Positions 6,982 to 16,010 of a DNA stretch of 64,000 nt are shown one piece after another. Origin of the DNA: Arthrobacter_B citreus (GTDB lineage: Bacteria; Actinomycetota; Actinomycetes; Actinomycetales; Micrococcaceae); assembly GCF_042429235.1 (NCBI RefSeq), contig NZ_JBHMBA010000007.1. One strand, 5' to 3'. The notes beneath the pieces are model-generated. The model had not been told where the DNA came from. It did not search any database and saw only the letters and a program-made list of their open reading frames with translations. Every line of letters begins with the position of its first letter. The first letter of the stretch is position 1. Position numbers and translations under genes: made by a program.

Positions 6982-8588
6982 CGGTTTGCCCCCTCTCCCA
7001 AAACGGCTTCAATGTACGGCGTGCGGTCCAGCAGGTCCTGCGCCGCGTTGTCGCTGAGCGAGAACAGCGGGCCGGCCAGGACGCTCAGGGAGACGCCCAG
7101 GGCCACGAGTCCCACCGTGGGGTAGACCATGGTCCGCGGCAGCAGGTCGACGGCGCCGCGGCCGGCAAACCTGCCCGACGGCTTCTCGGTAACCTCGCCC
7201 GAGTTCCGCAGCGAAGAGCCGCCGGCGCCCGTCGCCAGCAGGATCGGGTCCGGGTGCACCGCGTCCTCAGGGGTGCGCCAGAACGCCCGGTTCCACACGC
7301 GTGCCATCACCAGCAGGGTCAGCAGGCTGGTCAGCACGCTGGCACCCACCAGGACGTAGGCCAGCGGAGTGCCCAGGTCCACCCCGGCCTCCAGGAGGCC
7401 GAGCTTGCCCAGGAAGCCGGAGAACGGCGGAATTCCGCCGAGGTTGATGGCCGGGATGAAGTACAGCACGGCCAGCAGCGGTGACAGCTTCGCGAGCCCG
7501 CCGAGCCGGTCCATGTTGGCGGTCCCGCCGCGGCGCTCGATCAGGCCGGTAACCAGGAACAACGAGGTCTGGATCGTAATGTGGTGGACCACGTAGAACA
7601 CCGCCGACCCAATGCCGATCACCGATCCCACGGCCAGGCCAAACACCATGTAGCCAATGTGGCTGACCAGGGTGAAGGAGAGCATACGTTTGATGTCCGT
7701 CTGTGCCAGCGCACCAAGGATACCGACCACCATGGTCAGCCCCGCCACCACCATCAGCAGCGTATTGATCCGGTCTCCGGGAAAGAGCAGCGTCTCGGTC
7801 CGGACCATGGCGTACACGCCCACCTTGGTCAACAGGCCGGCAAAGACCGCGGTGACCGGGGCTGGAGCCGTGGGGTAGGAGTCAGGCAGCCAGAAGGACA
7901 GCGGGAACACGGCCGCCTTAATGCCGAAGGCCACCAGGAGCATCAGGTGCAGCGTCAGCTGCGTCCCGGGATCCAGTTCGCCCAGTTTCACGGCCAGATC
8001 CGCCATGTTCACTGTGCCGGTTGCCGCGTAAATCATGGCAATGGTGATCAGGAACAGCAGCGACGAGACCACGCTGACCACCACGTAGGTGACGCCGGCG
8101 CGGATGCGGGGCGTGGTTCCGCCCAGCGTCATCAGCACGTAGCTTGCCGTGAGCAGGATTTCGAACCCGACATAGAGGTTGAAGAGGTCTCCGGCGAGGA
8201 AGGCGTTGGACACACCCGCCACCAGGATCAGGTAGGTCGGGTGGAAGATCGAGATCGGGCCGTCCTCGTCCCCGTCCGTCATGCCCTGGCCGGCTGCGTA
8301 GATCAACACTGCCAGGCTGACGGAGGAAGAGACCACCAGCATCAGCGCGGAGAACTGGTCCACCACCATGGTGATGCCGACCGGCGGCAGCCAGCCGCCC
8401 AGGTTCACCGCCTGGGCTCCGGTCTCCCAGACCGAGAACAGCAGGATCACTTCCAGGATCAGGGTCACCGACAGGATGCTGATGCTGATGACACGCTGGG
8501 CACGGGTGTGCCGGATCAGGATGAAGGCCAGGGCAGCGCCGAAGAACGGCAGGACCACGGCCAGCGGGGCCAAACTTACGGTGTTCAT
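6978..8588 (-). CDS. mnhD: Na+/H+ antiporter subunit MrpD/MnhD
   Basis: A 536-residue proton-translocating subunit related to NuoL/M/N of respiratory complex I. It has about 14 hydrophobic segments, the quinone-oxidoreductase signature region with ALLTKVGVYAMVRTE, and the conserved lysine-containing KAAVFPLSFWLPDSYP stretch thought to line the proton path. The start overlaps the end of mnhC by 4 bp. A ~50-residue hydrophilic insertion precedes the last hydrophobic segment. The length matches MrpD proteins. Confidence 0.95.
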   Translation of the reverse strand: MNTVSLAPLAVVLPFFGAALAFILIRHTRAQRVISISILSVTLILEVILLFSVWETGAQAVNLGGWLPPVGITMVVDQFSALMLVVSSSVSLAVLIYAAGQGMTDGDEDGPISIFHPTYLILVAGVSNAFLAGDLFNLYVGFEILLTASYVLMTLGGTTPRIRAGVTYVVVSVVSSLLFLITIAMIYAATGTVNMADLAVKLGELDPGTQLTLHLMLLVAFGIKAAVFPLSFWLPDSYPTAPAPVTAVFAGLLTKVGVYAMVRTETLLFPGDRINTLLMVVAGLTMVVGILGALAQTDIKRMLSFTLVSHIGYMVFGLAVGSVIGIGSAVFYVVHHITIQTSLFLVTGLIERRGGTANMDRLGGLAKLSPLLAVLYFIPAINLGGIPPFSGFLGKLGLLEAGVDLGTPLAYVLVGASVLTSLLTLLVMARVWNRAFWRTPEDAVHPDPILLATGAGGSSLRNSGEVTEKPSGRFAGRGAVDLLPRTMVYPTVGLVALGVSLSVLAGPLFSLSDNAAQDLLDRTPYIEAVLGEGANR

Positions 8589-9073
8589 TCCTTGGCCTCC
8601 GGGCTGGTGCTCTGACCGGTGGCGCGCAGGGAACCCGGCGCCTCTTCAGCCTCTTCGGGCGGGGTGAATTCTGTGGTGTCCTCGGGGACGTCCGCGTCGT
8701 CCTCCGCGTCGAAGCTGCTCTGGCTTGCCACGCGGCGGTCTTCGATGTCGTCCTGGACCTCATCCTGGCGGCTCAGCACCCAGGACCGGTAAATGATTCC
8801 CAGCATGAACGCCGTGACGGAGAAGGAGATCACAATGGAGGTCAGGATGAAGGCCTGGGGCAGCGGATCGTTGTAGTCCTCCGCGGCAATATCGGCGTTG
8901 AAGAGCGGGGCCAGGCCCTGGAATCCGCCGGTGGAGAGCAGCAGGATGTTGGTGGCGTTGGTGAGCATGGTCAGCCCCAGCACCACGCGGGTCAGGCTGC
9001 GTTCCAGGAGCAGGTAGATGCCGCAGGCATACAGCGCTCCCATAATGACCATAAAGGTGATGTTTATGCTCAT
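8585..9073 (-). CDS. mnhC: Na+/H+ antiporter subunit MrpC/MnhC
   Basis: A 162-residue NuoK-like subunit. Three membrane segments fill the first ~105 residues, with the characteristic ACGIYLLLERSLTRVVLGL and NATNILLL sequences. The last ~55 residues form an acidic, disordered-looking tail rich in Glu, Asp, Ser and Pro that canonical MrpC (~112 residues) lacks. Its ATG overlaps the end of mnhA by 4 bp. It forms part of the ion-translocating membrane core with MrpA and MrpD. Confidence 0.94.
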   Translation of the reverse strand: MSINITFMVIMGALYACGIYLLLERSLTRVVLGLTMLTNATNILLLSTGGFQGLAPLFNADIAAEDYNDPLPQAFILTSIVISFSVTAFMLGIIYRSWVLSRQDEVQDDIEDRRVASQSSFDAEDDADVPEDTTEFTPPEEAEEAPGSLRATGQSTSPEAKE

Positions 9074-12000
9074 CGGGCTACCTCCTCCTCTTCCTTGGCG
9101 GTTACGTCGGGTTCAGGTTCCAGCGTTTCCTCGTCGTTGGAGGATGCGCCTTCGCTGCGTTCATCGATTTCGGAGCCGAGGCTGCGCAGGACGTCCAGCA
9201 CGAGTCCGACCACCACGAGGTACACGCCTATGTCGAAAATGGTGGACGTGACGAACTTGACCTCGCCGAAGATCGGCCAGGTGAACTTGATGATGGCGCT
9301 CTGCAGCACCTGCCCGCCGAAGAACAGCGGCATGGCCGCCGACAACCCGGCGATGCCGAGCCCGCCGCCGAGCAGCAGGCCGGCGCTCACCGGGCTGGCT
9401 TCGGCCAGCTCGAACCGGCCGCCCGCCAGGTAGCGGATAGTCAGCGCGAGCCCGGCCATGAGCCCGCCGGCGAAACCGCCGCCGGGAATGTTATGGCCGG
9501 CCAGGAGCAGATAGACAGAGAACAGGATGACCGAGTGGAACAGCAGGCGCGTGATCACCTCAAAGATGATCGACCGCCGTTCCGGTGCGAGCGTGCGGCC
9601 GGCAACCAGCCATGCGTCACGGGTGACGCTGGAGAACTTCCGCGCCAGGGCCAGCGTGGCCTGCTCGCGTCCGGACGACGCGAAGTGTTCGCGCCCGCGG
9701 TCGACAGAACCGGTGGCAACGCCCTCCGCGCGCCGGCGCTTGTCGCCCCGCCCGCGCACAAAGATCAGCGAGGCGACGCCGGTGGCCGCCATGGCCAGCA
9801 CTGAGATCTCCCCGAAGGTATCCCAGGCGCGGATGTCCACGAGGGTGACGTTGACGATGTTGGCGCCGCCGCCCACCTCATAGGCAAGCTCCGGGTAGGC
9901 CAGCGAAATCGGCTCGGCGACACGCGATGCCATTGAAGTCATGGCAATCATCACCATGGTGGCGCCGAAGGCCACGCCCAGCAGGGCACGCAGCAGGCGG
10001 TGGCCCGCCGGTTCACGCTTCCAGAGCCGTGCCGGCAGGGAACGCAGCGCCAGGACAAAGGCCACCAGGACGATGGTTTCGACCAGCATCTGGGTCAGCG
10101 CCAGGTCCGGCGCGCCCTGCAGGGCGAAGATCAGGGCAATTCCGTAACCGGTGACGCTGACCATCAGCACTGCAAGGAAACGCTTGTTGGCGCGGGCCGC
10201 GGCCAGTGCGCCGAGGATAATGCCGACGCCGATAACCACCTGCAGCGGCGAATCGAACCAGTGGAACTGGTCAGGCAGCGGTGCGTCCCGCACGATCAGC
10301 GCGAACAGCGGTGTCACGACGGCCACTGAGAGAATGACGAACAGGTAGAACATCAGCGAACCGCGCTGCGTGCGGCCGGTGACCCAGACCGCGACGTCGT
10401 CGAGCACGCCGATGATTCCGCGGTAGGAGCGCTCAGCATCCAGCGGGGCGGTGAACCGCGCCTGCACCCGTTCCACGGCGAGGCGCTGCCAGAAGAGCAG
10501 CAGCCCCATGCCGATGGTGATGACCGTCAGCAGCAGCGCGGTGGTGAAACCGTGCCACAACGCCAGGTGGGTGGGGTCGCCGTCGGCCGGATACAGGTCA
10601 GCGTAGGACACAATGGCGGTGTCCAGCGGTGCCGGCCACAGGCCGAAGACCACGCTGACGACGGCGAGGATGCCCGGGGCCGCGATGAAGGACCACGGCA
10701 CCTGCTTGAAGGGGGTGGGCTGGCAGTCGGCCTTGGTGGCAAAGCCGCCCCAGACGAAGCGGGCGCTGTACGCGAAGGTCAGGATGGAACCAATGACGAC
10801 GCCGGCCAGCAGCACCGCGGCTCCCGCGGTGCCCTGTTTTTCGGCGTAGTGGACGAAGGTCTCATACACCGATTCCTTGGCCACGAAGCCGAGCAGCGGC
10901 GGAACACCGGCCATCGAGGCGGCGCCGATGAGCGCCACGATGAACAGCTTCGGGGCGGAGCGGTGGATTCCGGAAAGCTTGCGGATGTCGCGGGTGCCCG
11001 ACTGGTGGTCGACGATGCCCACCACCAGGAACAGGGTGGCCTTGAAAAAACCGTGGGCCAGCAGCAGGCCGAGCCCGGCAACGGCGGCTTCGCGGTTGCC
11101 GAGGCCCACCACCAGGGTCAGGAAACCGAGCTGGCTGACGGTTCCGTAGGCCAGGATCAGCTTCAGGTCGTATTGGCGCAGAGCGCGCCAGCCGCCCAGC
11201 AGCATGGTGGACAGTCCAAGGACCAGCACGACGGCGTGCCAGTAGGCCGACTCCGAGAAGCCGGGAGCAAGCCGGGCGACGAGATAGATGCCGGCCTTGA
11301 CCATGGCTGCGGCATGCAGGTACGCGCTGACCGGTGTGGGCGCGGCCATGGCGGCGGGGAGCCAGAAGTGGAACGGGAGCAGTGCGGATTTGGACACCGC
11401 GCCAACGAGCATCAGCACAATGGCGACGTCCACGAGAGCGCCGCGTTCGAGCAGCTGCGGGGCCATGGCCAGGATCTCGGAGATCCGCATGGTTCCGGCG
11501 GCGTCTCCGATGAGCACCATGCCCACCAGCATCGTCAGGCCGCCGAAGGTGGTGACGATCAGTGCCTGCAGTGCCGCGCGGCGGGCTGAAAGCCGGTGCG
11601 CGGAATAGCCGATCAGCAGGTAGGAAAGGATGGTGGTCAGTTCCCAGAAAATGAACAGCAGGATCAGGTCATCTGCCGTCACGAGGCCGAACATTGCCGC
11701 GGCAAAAGCAAGCAGCTGGGAGCCGAAAGCTCCCATCTGGGTGTCGCCGGGGCGGAAATAGCGGGCGCAGTAGAAAAGGACCAGTGATCCGACGCCGAGA
11801 ATAAGGATGGAAAGGACCGCGGCCAGGGTATCCATCCGGAATGCCAGCTCCACGCGGAGGTCGGGAATCCAGGGGATAATTACGGACGGCGGGGCGTTGG
11901 GAGCGCCCGAGGCCAGCGTCTGCTCGGCACCTGTGTACCGGGGGAACGTGACCAGCAGCCAGACAAAGGCTGCTGCGGGGACGGCGGCGAGGACGTAGAA

Positions 12001-12078
12001 CGCCGACCGGCCGATCCTGCGGAACATTACGGGCGCCACCAATGCCACCGTAAACAAAACGGTGAGCACAACTAGCAC
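9070..12078 (-). CDS. mnhA: Na+/H+ antiporter subunit MrpA fused to MrpB
   Basis: A 1002-residue fusion and the first gene of the mrp operon. The N-terminal ~500 residues are a NuoL-like antiporter domain with FHFWLPAAMAAPTPVSAYLHA and the lysine-bearing LLAHGFFKATLFLVVG segment. The middle resembles the MbhD/E-like part of long MrpA. The C-terminal ~190 residues contain the MrpB signature GHNIPGGGFAGGL, so no separate mnhB is needed. I chose the GTG at 12078 because GGGAG lies 5 nt upstream; the frame stays open to 12174, but that extension is hydrophilic and lacks a ribosome-binding site. An acidic tail ends the protein. Confidence 0.93.
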   Translation of the reverse strand: MLVVLTVLFTVALVAPVMFRRIGRSAFYVLAAVPAAAFVWLLVTFPRYTGAEQTLASGAPNAPPSVIIPWIPDLRVELAFRMDTLAAVLSILILGVGSLVLFYCARYFRPGDTQMGAFGSQLLAFAAAMFGLVTADDLILLFIFWELTTILSYLLIGYSAHRLSARRAALQALIVTTFGGLTMLVGMVLIGDAAGTMRISEILAMAPQLLERGALVDVAIVLMLVGAVSKSALLPFHFWLPAAMAAPTPVSAYLHAAAMVKAGIYLVARLAPGFSESAYWHAVVLVLGLSTMLLGGWRALRQYDLKLILAYGTVSQLGFLTLVVGLGNREAAVAGLGLLLAHGFFKATLFLVVGIVDHQSGTRDIRKLSGIHRSAPKLFIVALIGAASMAGVPPLLGFVAKESVYETFVHYAEKQGTAGAAVLLAGVVIGSILTFAYSARFVWGGFATKADCQPTPFKQVPWSFIAAPGILAVVSVVFGLWPAPLDTAIVSYADLYPADGDPTHLALWHGFTTALLLTVITIGMGLLLFWQRLAVERVQARFTAPLDAERSYRGIIGVLDDVAVWVTGRTQRGSLMFYLFVILSVAVVTPLFALIVRDAPLPDQFHWFDSPLQVVIGVGIILGALAAARANKRFLAVLMVSVTGYGIALIFALQGAPDLALTQMLVETIVLVAFVLALRSLPARLWKREPAGHRLLRALLGVAFGATMVMIAMTSMASRVAEPISLAYPELAYEVGGGANIVNVTLVDIRAWDTFGEISVLAMAATGVASLIFVRGRGDKRRRAEGVATGSVDRGREHFASSGREQATLALARKFSSVTRDAWLVAGRTLAPERRSIIFEVITRLLFHSVILFSVYLLLAGHNIPGGGFAGGLMAGLALTIRYLAGGRFELAEASPVSAGLLLGGGLGIAGLSAAMPLFFGGQVLQSAIIKFTWPIFGEVKFVTSTIFDIGVYLVVVGLVLDVLRSLGSEIDERSEGASSNDEETLEPEPDVTAKEEEEVAR

Positions 12079-12291
12079 TAGATCTCCCGAGCTTTTTTTG
12101 ACAGTCTTCCAGCCACGGAAAATGGCTGCAGTTATCAAGATGGTGGTCAGAGGGCGTATATCTATTCTACCCATGGCATACAGCTAAGTCGCATCGGGCG
12201 GCCCTCACAGCCCCGCCGGCGCCGGGGCGCCGGACATGCCGTTGCCCCCTTGGTGTCCTGCTATACCCGCACGCGGGATAGCATCTGGCCT

Positions 12292-13656
12292 ATGGTCTCC
12301 AACACACAAACTTCCAGCTCCTCCGCCGCGGCGCCGCCCATCCGGAAACGGCAGGTCCTGGCCTGGGCATCCTGGGACTGGGGATCCGCTGCGTTCAACG
12401 CGGTCATGACCACCTTCGTCTTCACCGTGTACCTGACATCGGAGAGTTTTGGCGGGGAGGCCCACGCGTCCTCCGTCCTGGGTTACGGCGTTGCGCTGGC
12501 AGGACTCGTGGTGGCGCTGCTGGCTCCCGTCGTCGGCCAGCGCTCCGATGCCGGCGGCCGGCGGAAGATGTGGCTGGGGATCAACACCGGGATGATCTGC
12601 CTGGCCACGGCCCTGTGCTTCTTCGTCTTTCCGCGGCCGGAATTCCTGCTGCTGGGCGTGGGACTGATTGCACTGGGCAACGTCTTCAGCGAATTCGCGG
12701 GCGTGAACTACAACGCCATGCTGTCCCAGGTTTCCACTCCGGCAACGGTCGGCAGGGTCAGCGGCTTCGGCTGGGGCATGGGGTACGTGGGCGGCATCGC
12801 CGCTCTGGCCGCGGTGCTTGTCGGTTTCATCAACCCCGACGTCGGCTGGTTCGGCGTCACCTCGGAGGACGGCCTGAACATCCGCGCGGTTGCCGTCTTC
12901 TCCGCTGTGTGGCTCGCGGTCTTTGCGCTTCCGGTGCTGTTCGCCGTTCCCGAGGTTCCCCGGCAGCAGCGGGCGGCCGGAATTGGCTTCCTTGCGTCCT
13001 ACGGACTGCTCTTCCGCCGCGTCAAGGCCATTTTCAAGACCAGCCCGCACACGGTGTGGTTCCTGTTGGCAAGTGCAATTTTCCGTGACGGCCTGGCCGC
13101 GGTCTTCACCTTTGGCGGCGTGATTGCCGGCGGAACCTTCGGCTGGCCAATGAGCCAGATCATCGTGTTTGCGATCTTCGGCAACGTAGTGGCCGCGGCC
13201 GGCGCGATCGCCGGCGGATTCCTTGATGACCTGGCCGGGCCGAAGAAGGTCATTGTCTTCTCGCTGATCGGGCTGCTCATCTCCGGCAGCGTCATTGCCG
13301 TGTGCGGACCCGACAACGTGGACTTCCTGGGAATCCAGTGGTCCGGCGACACCACCTTCTGGGTTTTCGGCCTGCTGCTGTGCCTGTTTGTGGGGCCGGC
13401 GCAGTCCGCGTCGAGGGCCTTCCTCTCCCGGCTCGCGCCGGAAGGCGAGGAAGCTGAGCTCTTTGGGCTCTACGCCACCACCGGACGCGCCGTGAGCTTC
13501 CTGGCACCGGCCCTGTTTGCGGTGTTCATTAGCATCTTCGGCGCCCAGCGTTACGGCATCCTGGGCATCCTGCTGGTCCTGCTGCTGGGCCTGCTGGCCC
13601 TGCTGCCCGTCCGGTCACCGGACAGAACGCCGCGCGCCGTGGTCCCGGAGGTCTAG
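12292..13656 (+). CDS. MFS transporter, UMF1/Atg22-like family
   Basis: A 454-residue membrane protein with about 12 hydrophobic segments. The start region LAWASWDWGSAAFNAV is characteristic of the UMF1 (Atg22-like) branch of the major facilitator superfamily; the substrate is unknown. The ATG at 12292 has no ribosome-binding site, but a TAGCAT hexamer at 12279-12284 lies 7 nt upstream, the spacing expected for a leaderless message. The gene is divergent from the mrp operon and converges with dcd, ending 6 bp from its stop. Confidence 0.85.
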   Translation: MVSNTQTSSSSAAAPPIRKRQVLAWASWDWGSAAFNAVMTTFVFTVYLTSESFGGEAHASSVLGYGVALAGLVVALLAPVVGQRSDAGGRRKMWLGINTGMICLATALCFFVFPRPEFLLLGVGLIALGNVFSEFAGVNYNAMLSQVSTPATVGRVSGFGWGMGYVGGIAALAAVLVGFINPDVGWFGVTSEDGLNIRAVAVFSAVWLAVFALPVLFAVPEVPRQQRAAGIGFLASYGLLFRRVKAIFKTSPHTVWFLLASAIFRDGLAAVFTFGGVIAGGTFGWPMSQIIVFAIFGNVVAAAGAIAGGFLDDLAGPKKVIVFSLIGLLISGSVIAVCGPDNVDFLGIQWSGDTTFWVFGLLLCLFVGPAQSASRAFLSRLAPEGEEAELFGLYATTGRAVSFLAPALFAVFISIFGAQRYGILGILLVLLLGLLALLPVRSPDRTPRAVVPEV

Positions 13657-13662
13657 CGGCCC

Positions 13663-14238
13663 CTAGACCTGGGTGCGGTGGAAGTTCAGGTGGCTGCGCG
13701 ACGCCGTCGGCCCCCGCTGTCCCTGGTACCGGTTGCCGTACTGCCCGGAACCGTAGGCGTATTCAGCCGGCGAGCTCAGGCGGAAGAAGCACAGCTGGCC
13801 AATCTTGGACCCGGGCCAGAGCTTGATCGGCAGGGTAGCCATGTTGGACAGTTCCAGCGTCACATGGCCGGAGAATCCCGGATCGATGAAGCCCGCGGTG
13901 GAGTGCGTCAGCAGTCCCAGCCGGCCCAGCGACGATTTGCCTTCGAGACGCGCGGCAATGTCGTCCGGCAGCGTAACGGTCTCGTACGTGGAGCCGAGCA
14001 CGAATTCACCCGGGTGCAGGATGAACGGCTCATCGGGGTCGACCTCGACCAGGCGGGTCAGTTCCGGCTGGTCCTGGGACGGGTCGATGTGGGCGTACTT
14101 GTGGTTGTCGAAGAGCCGGAAGAACCGGTCGATGCGCACGTCCACGCTGGAGGGCTGGACCATTCCGGGTTCGTAGGGATCAAGAACGATCCGCTTGTCG
14201 GCAATTTCGGTTCGGATGTCGCGGTCAGAAATCAGCAC
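13663..14238 (-). CDS. dcd: dCTP deaminase
   Basis: A 191-residue enzyme that deaminates dCTP to dUTP. Actinobacterial homologs such as the M. tuberculosis enzyme also hydrolyse dUTP, giving dUMP for thymidylate synthesis. The conserved KSSLGRLGLLTHSTAGFI segment contains the catalytic-site residues and the AGFIDPGFxG turn of the dUTPase/dCTP deaminase fold; the C-terminus holds QYGNRYQGQRGP for nucleotide closure. The length and sequence fit Dcd throughout. Whether it is bifunctional cannot be judged from the motifs alone. Confidence 0.96.
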   Translation of the reverse strand: MLISDRDIRTEIADKRIVLDPYEPGMVQPSSVDVRIDRFFRLFDNHKYAHIDPSQDQPELTRLVEVDPDEPFILHPGEFVLGSTYETVTLPDDIAARLEGKSSLGRLGLLTHSTAGFIDPGFSGHVTLELSNMATLPIKLWPGSKIGQLCFFRLSSPAEYAYGSGQYGNRYQGQRGPTASRSHLNFHRTQV

Positions 14239-14303
14239 CTACTAAAAATAGCGCATTACCGCGGCACGCCCGGCCCGGGAAGCCGGCGCCCCGGCGGCGT
14301 GGA

Positions 14304-15158
14304 CTACCGGCCGATTTCCGTCCGCACCGCGTACAGCTCGGGGAAGAACGTCAGTTCCAGGGCCCGCTGCAGGAAGGATGCGCCCGAGGACCCGCCGGTG
14401 CCGCGCTTGAATCCGATGGTGCGCTCCACGGTTTTCAGGTGCCGGAAGCGCCACAGCTGGAAATTGTCTTCCAGATCCACCAGCTCCTCGCAGGCTTCGT
14501 AGATGTCCCAATGCGCTGACGCGTTTTCGTAAACGTGTTTGTAAACACGCATCAGCCCTTCGTTCGCCACGTGCGCCTGGGTGACGTCCCTGGTGAGCAG
14601 CTCCTCCGGCACCTCATATCCGCGGCGGTGCAGGTAGCGGATGAACTCGTCATAGATGCTGGTTTGCCCGAGGAGCCCGGTGAGCAGTTCCGTGGCGGCC
14701 GGGTCCGCGGCAAAGACGTTAACCATGGCGGCGTTCTTATTGCCCAACAGGAACTCCACGGCGCGGTACTGATAGGACTGGAAGCCGCTGGACGCGCCGA
14801 GGTCCCCGCGGAACTCCGCGTACTCCGATGGCGTCAGGGTGGCCAGCACTGACCACTGTTCCGTCAGCGAGCGCTGGATGTGCTTGATCCGGGCGATGCC
14901 TTTCATGGCGCCGCGCAGGTCATCCCCGGCCAGCTTGGACCGCACGGCCCGCAGCTCGTGCAGGACCAGCTTCAGCCACAGCTCGGAAGTCTGGTGCTGG
15001 ATGATAAACAGCATTTCATCGTGGTGCTCGGGATTGCTGACCGGATGCTGGGCGTCCAGCAGCTGATCCAGCGCCAGATAGGAGCCATAGCTCATCTTGT
15101 CGCTGAAGTCCCGTTCAATACCGGCTTCCAGGCTGCGGGTGTTCCTGCTGACGCTCAT
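14304..15158 (-). CDS. kynA: Tryptophan 2,3-dioxygenase
   Basis: A 284-residue haem dioxygenase that opens the indole ring of L-tryptophan to give N-formylkynurenine, the first step of the kynurenine pathway. Family features are MSYGSYLALDQLL, HHDEMLFIIQHQTSELWLK with the distal active-site histidine, and the C-terminal FQLWRFRHLKTVERTIGFK, where the proximal haem histidine and substrate-binding arginine lie. The C-terminal GTGGSSG loop closes on substrate. The start at 15158 has GGAG 5 nt upstream. No kynurenine formamidase or kynureninase gene is adjacent. Confidence 0.95.
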   Translation of the reverse strand: MSVSRNTRSLEAGIERDFSDKMSYGSYLALDQLLDAQHPVSNPEHHDEMLFIIQHQTSELWLKLVLHELRAVRSKLAGDDLRGAMKGIARIKHIQRSLTEQWSVLATLTPSEYAEFRGDLGASSGFQSYQYRAVEFLLGNKNAAMVNVFAADPAATELLTGLLGQTSIYDEFIRYLHRRGYEVPEELLTRDVTQAHVANEGLMRVYKHVYENASAHWDIYEACEELVDLEDNFQLWRFRHLKTVERTIGFKRGTGGSSGASFLQRALELTFFPELYAVRTEIGR

Positions 15159-15378
15159 CGGTGCTCCGTGTTTTGTGGCGGATTCAGTCAGCTCCCACCG
15201 TAGCCCCCACCCCTCTCCAGTGCCTTCCCTGGCGCACCGGTGGCCTGCCCCCGCTTGAAACACCCCCCTGCCGCTGTGCCAGACTTGCCGCTGGACTTAA
15301 CTCAGTTGCAGATCATTTGGATTTCCACTGCAGCCAGACTTCAACGCAGCATTCCTGCAGCATTCCTAAGGAGAGACC

Positions 15379-15903
15379 ATGGAGAACACTGACAGCACAG
15401 ACGGCACCGGCAACGGACAGGAAAACGCAGTACCCGGCAAGACGCAGTACCGGGATCCCGAGGGAGCCGCAGCACTGGAGGAAGCGATTGTGGCCGGCAA
15501 GGAAGGCCGGATCAGCAGCCAGGAACTGGTGGCACGCATCTGCGAGTCGGAACTGCTCAGCGTGGGCCGCCTGCAGGATGAGCAGGACCCCTCGTCCTTC
15601 CAGGCCCTGGTCCTGAGGGCGCCGGAGGGCGAAGCCGCTGTGGCAGCGACTTTCACCACCGCGGCGCGTGTCCCCGAGCAGATCCGGGAGCAGGCCCCGG
15701 TCATGGTCAAGGCCGGCGGAGAAGCAACGCTGCGCAGCATCGCGCAGGGCTACGGACTCGCCATCAACCCGGGCAGCGACATGGGCCTTGAGCTGGCGCC
15801 GGAGGGAGTGGCAGCCATTGTGGCCGCCTACGACCAGGCTGCCGCCAACCGCGCGGCGCAGGGAGCTTCCGACGGCGAAGCCGACGCTCCGCAGCTCCCC
15901 TAG
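15379..15903 (+). CDS. SseB-like N-terminal domain protein
   Basis: A 174-residue cytoplasmic protein. After a ~25-residue polar N-terminus it shows the SseB N-terminal domain pattern: a charged helix (ALEEAIVAGKEGRISSQEL), strands with ALVLRAPEGEAAVAATF, and NPGSDMGLELAPEGVAAI at the end, where SseB proteins carry NPG...L.L. Actinobacterial members are of unknown function; some have been linked to enhanced serine sensitivity. The AAGGAG ribosome-binding site is good. The 3' end is alanine-rich and probably disordered. Confidence 0.7.
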   Translation: MENTDSTDGTGNGQENAVPGKTQYRDPEGAAALEEAIVAGKEGRISSQELVARICESELLSVGRLQDEQDPSSFQALVLRAPEGEAAVAATFTTAARVPEQIREQAPVMVKAGGEATLRSIAQGYGLAINPGSDMGLELAPEGVAAIVAAYDQAAANRAAQGASDGEADAPQLP

Positions 15904-16010
15904 CCACAGCCGTTTGGCCGCCTCCCCTTGCACTGTCGGAGGGGACCTCTAGGCTGAGCGCACAGGCGCAGATTCCTGCTCCTGCACAGTGCGGCTTTTC
16001 GGAGGTCACC

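Noticed and set aside
7581..8615. 344-codon plus-strand frame opposite mnhD
   Set aside because: His/Gln/Asp-rich low-complexity translation without motifs, antisense to a conserved antiporter subunit.
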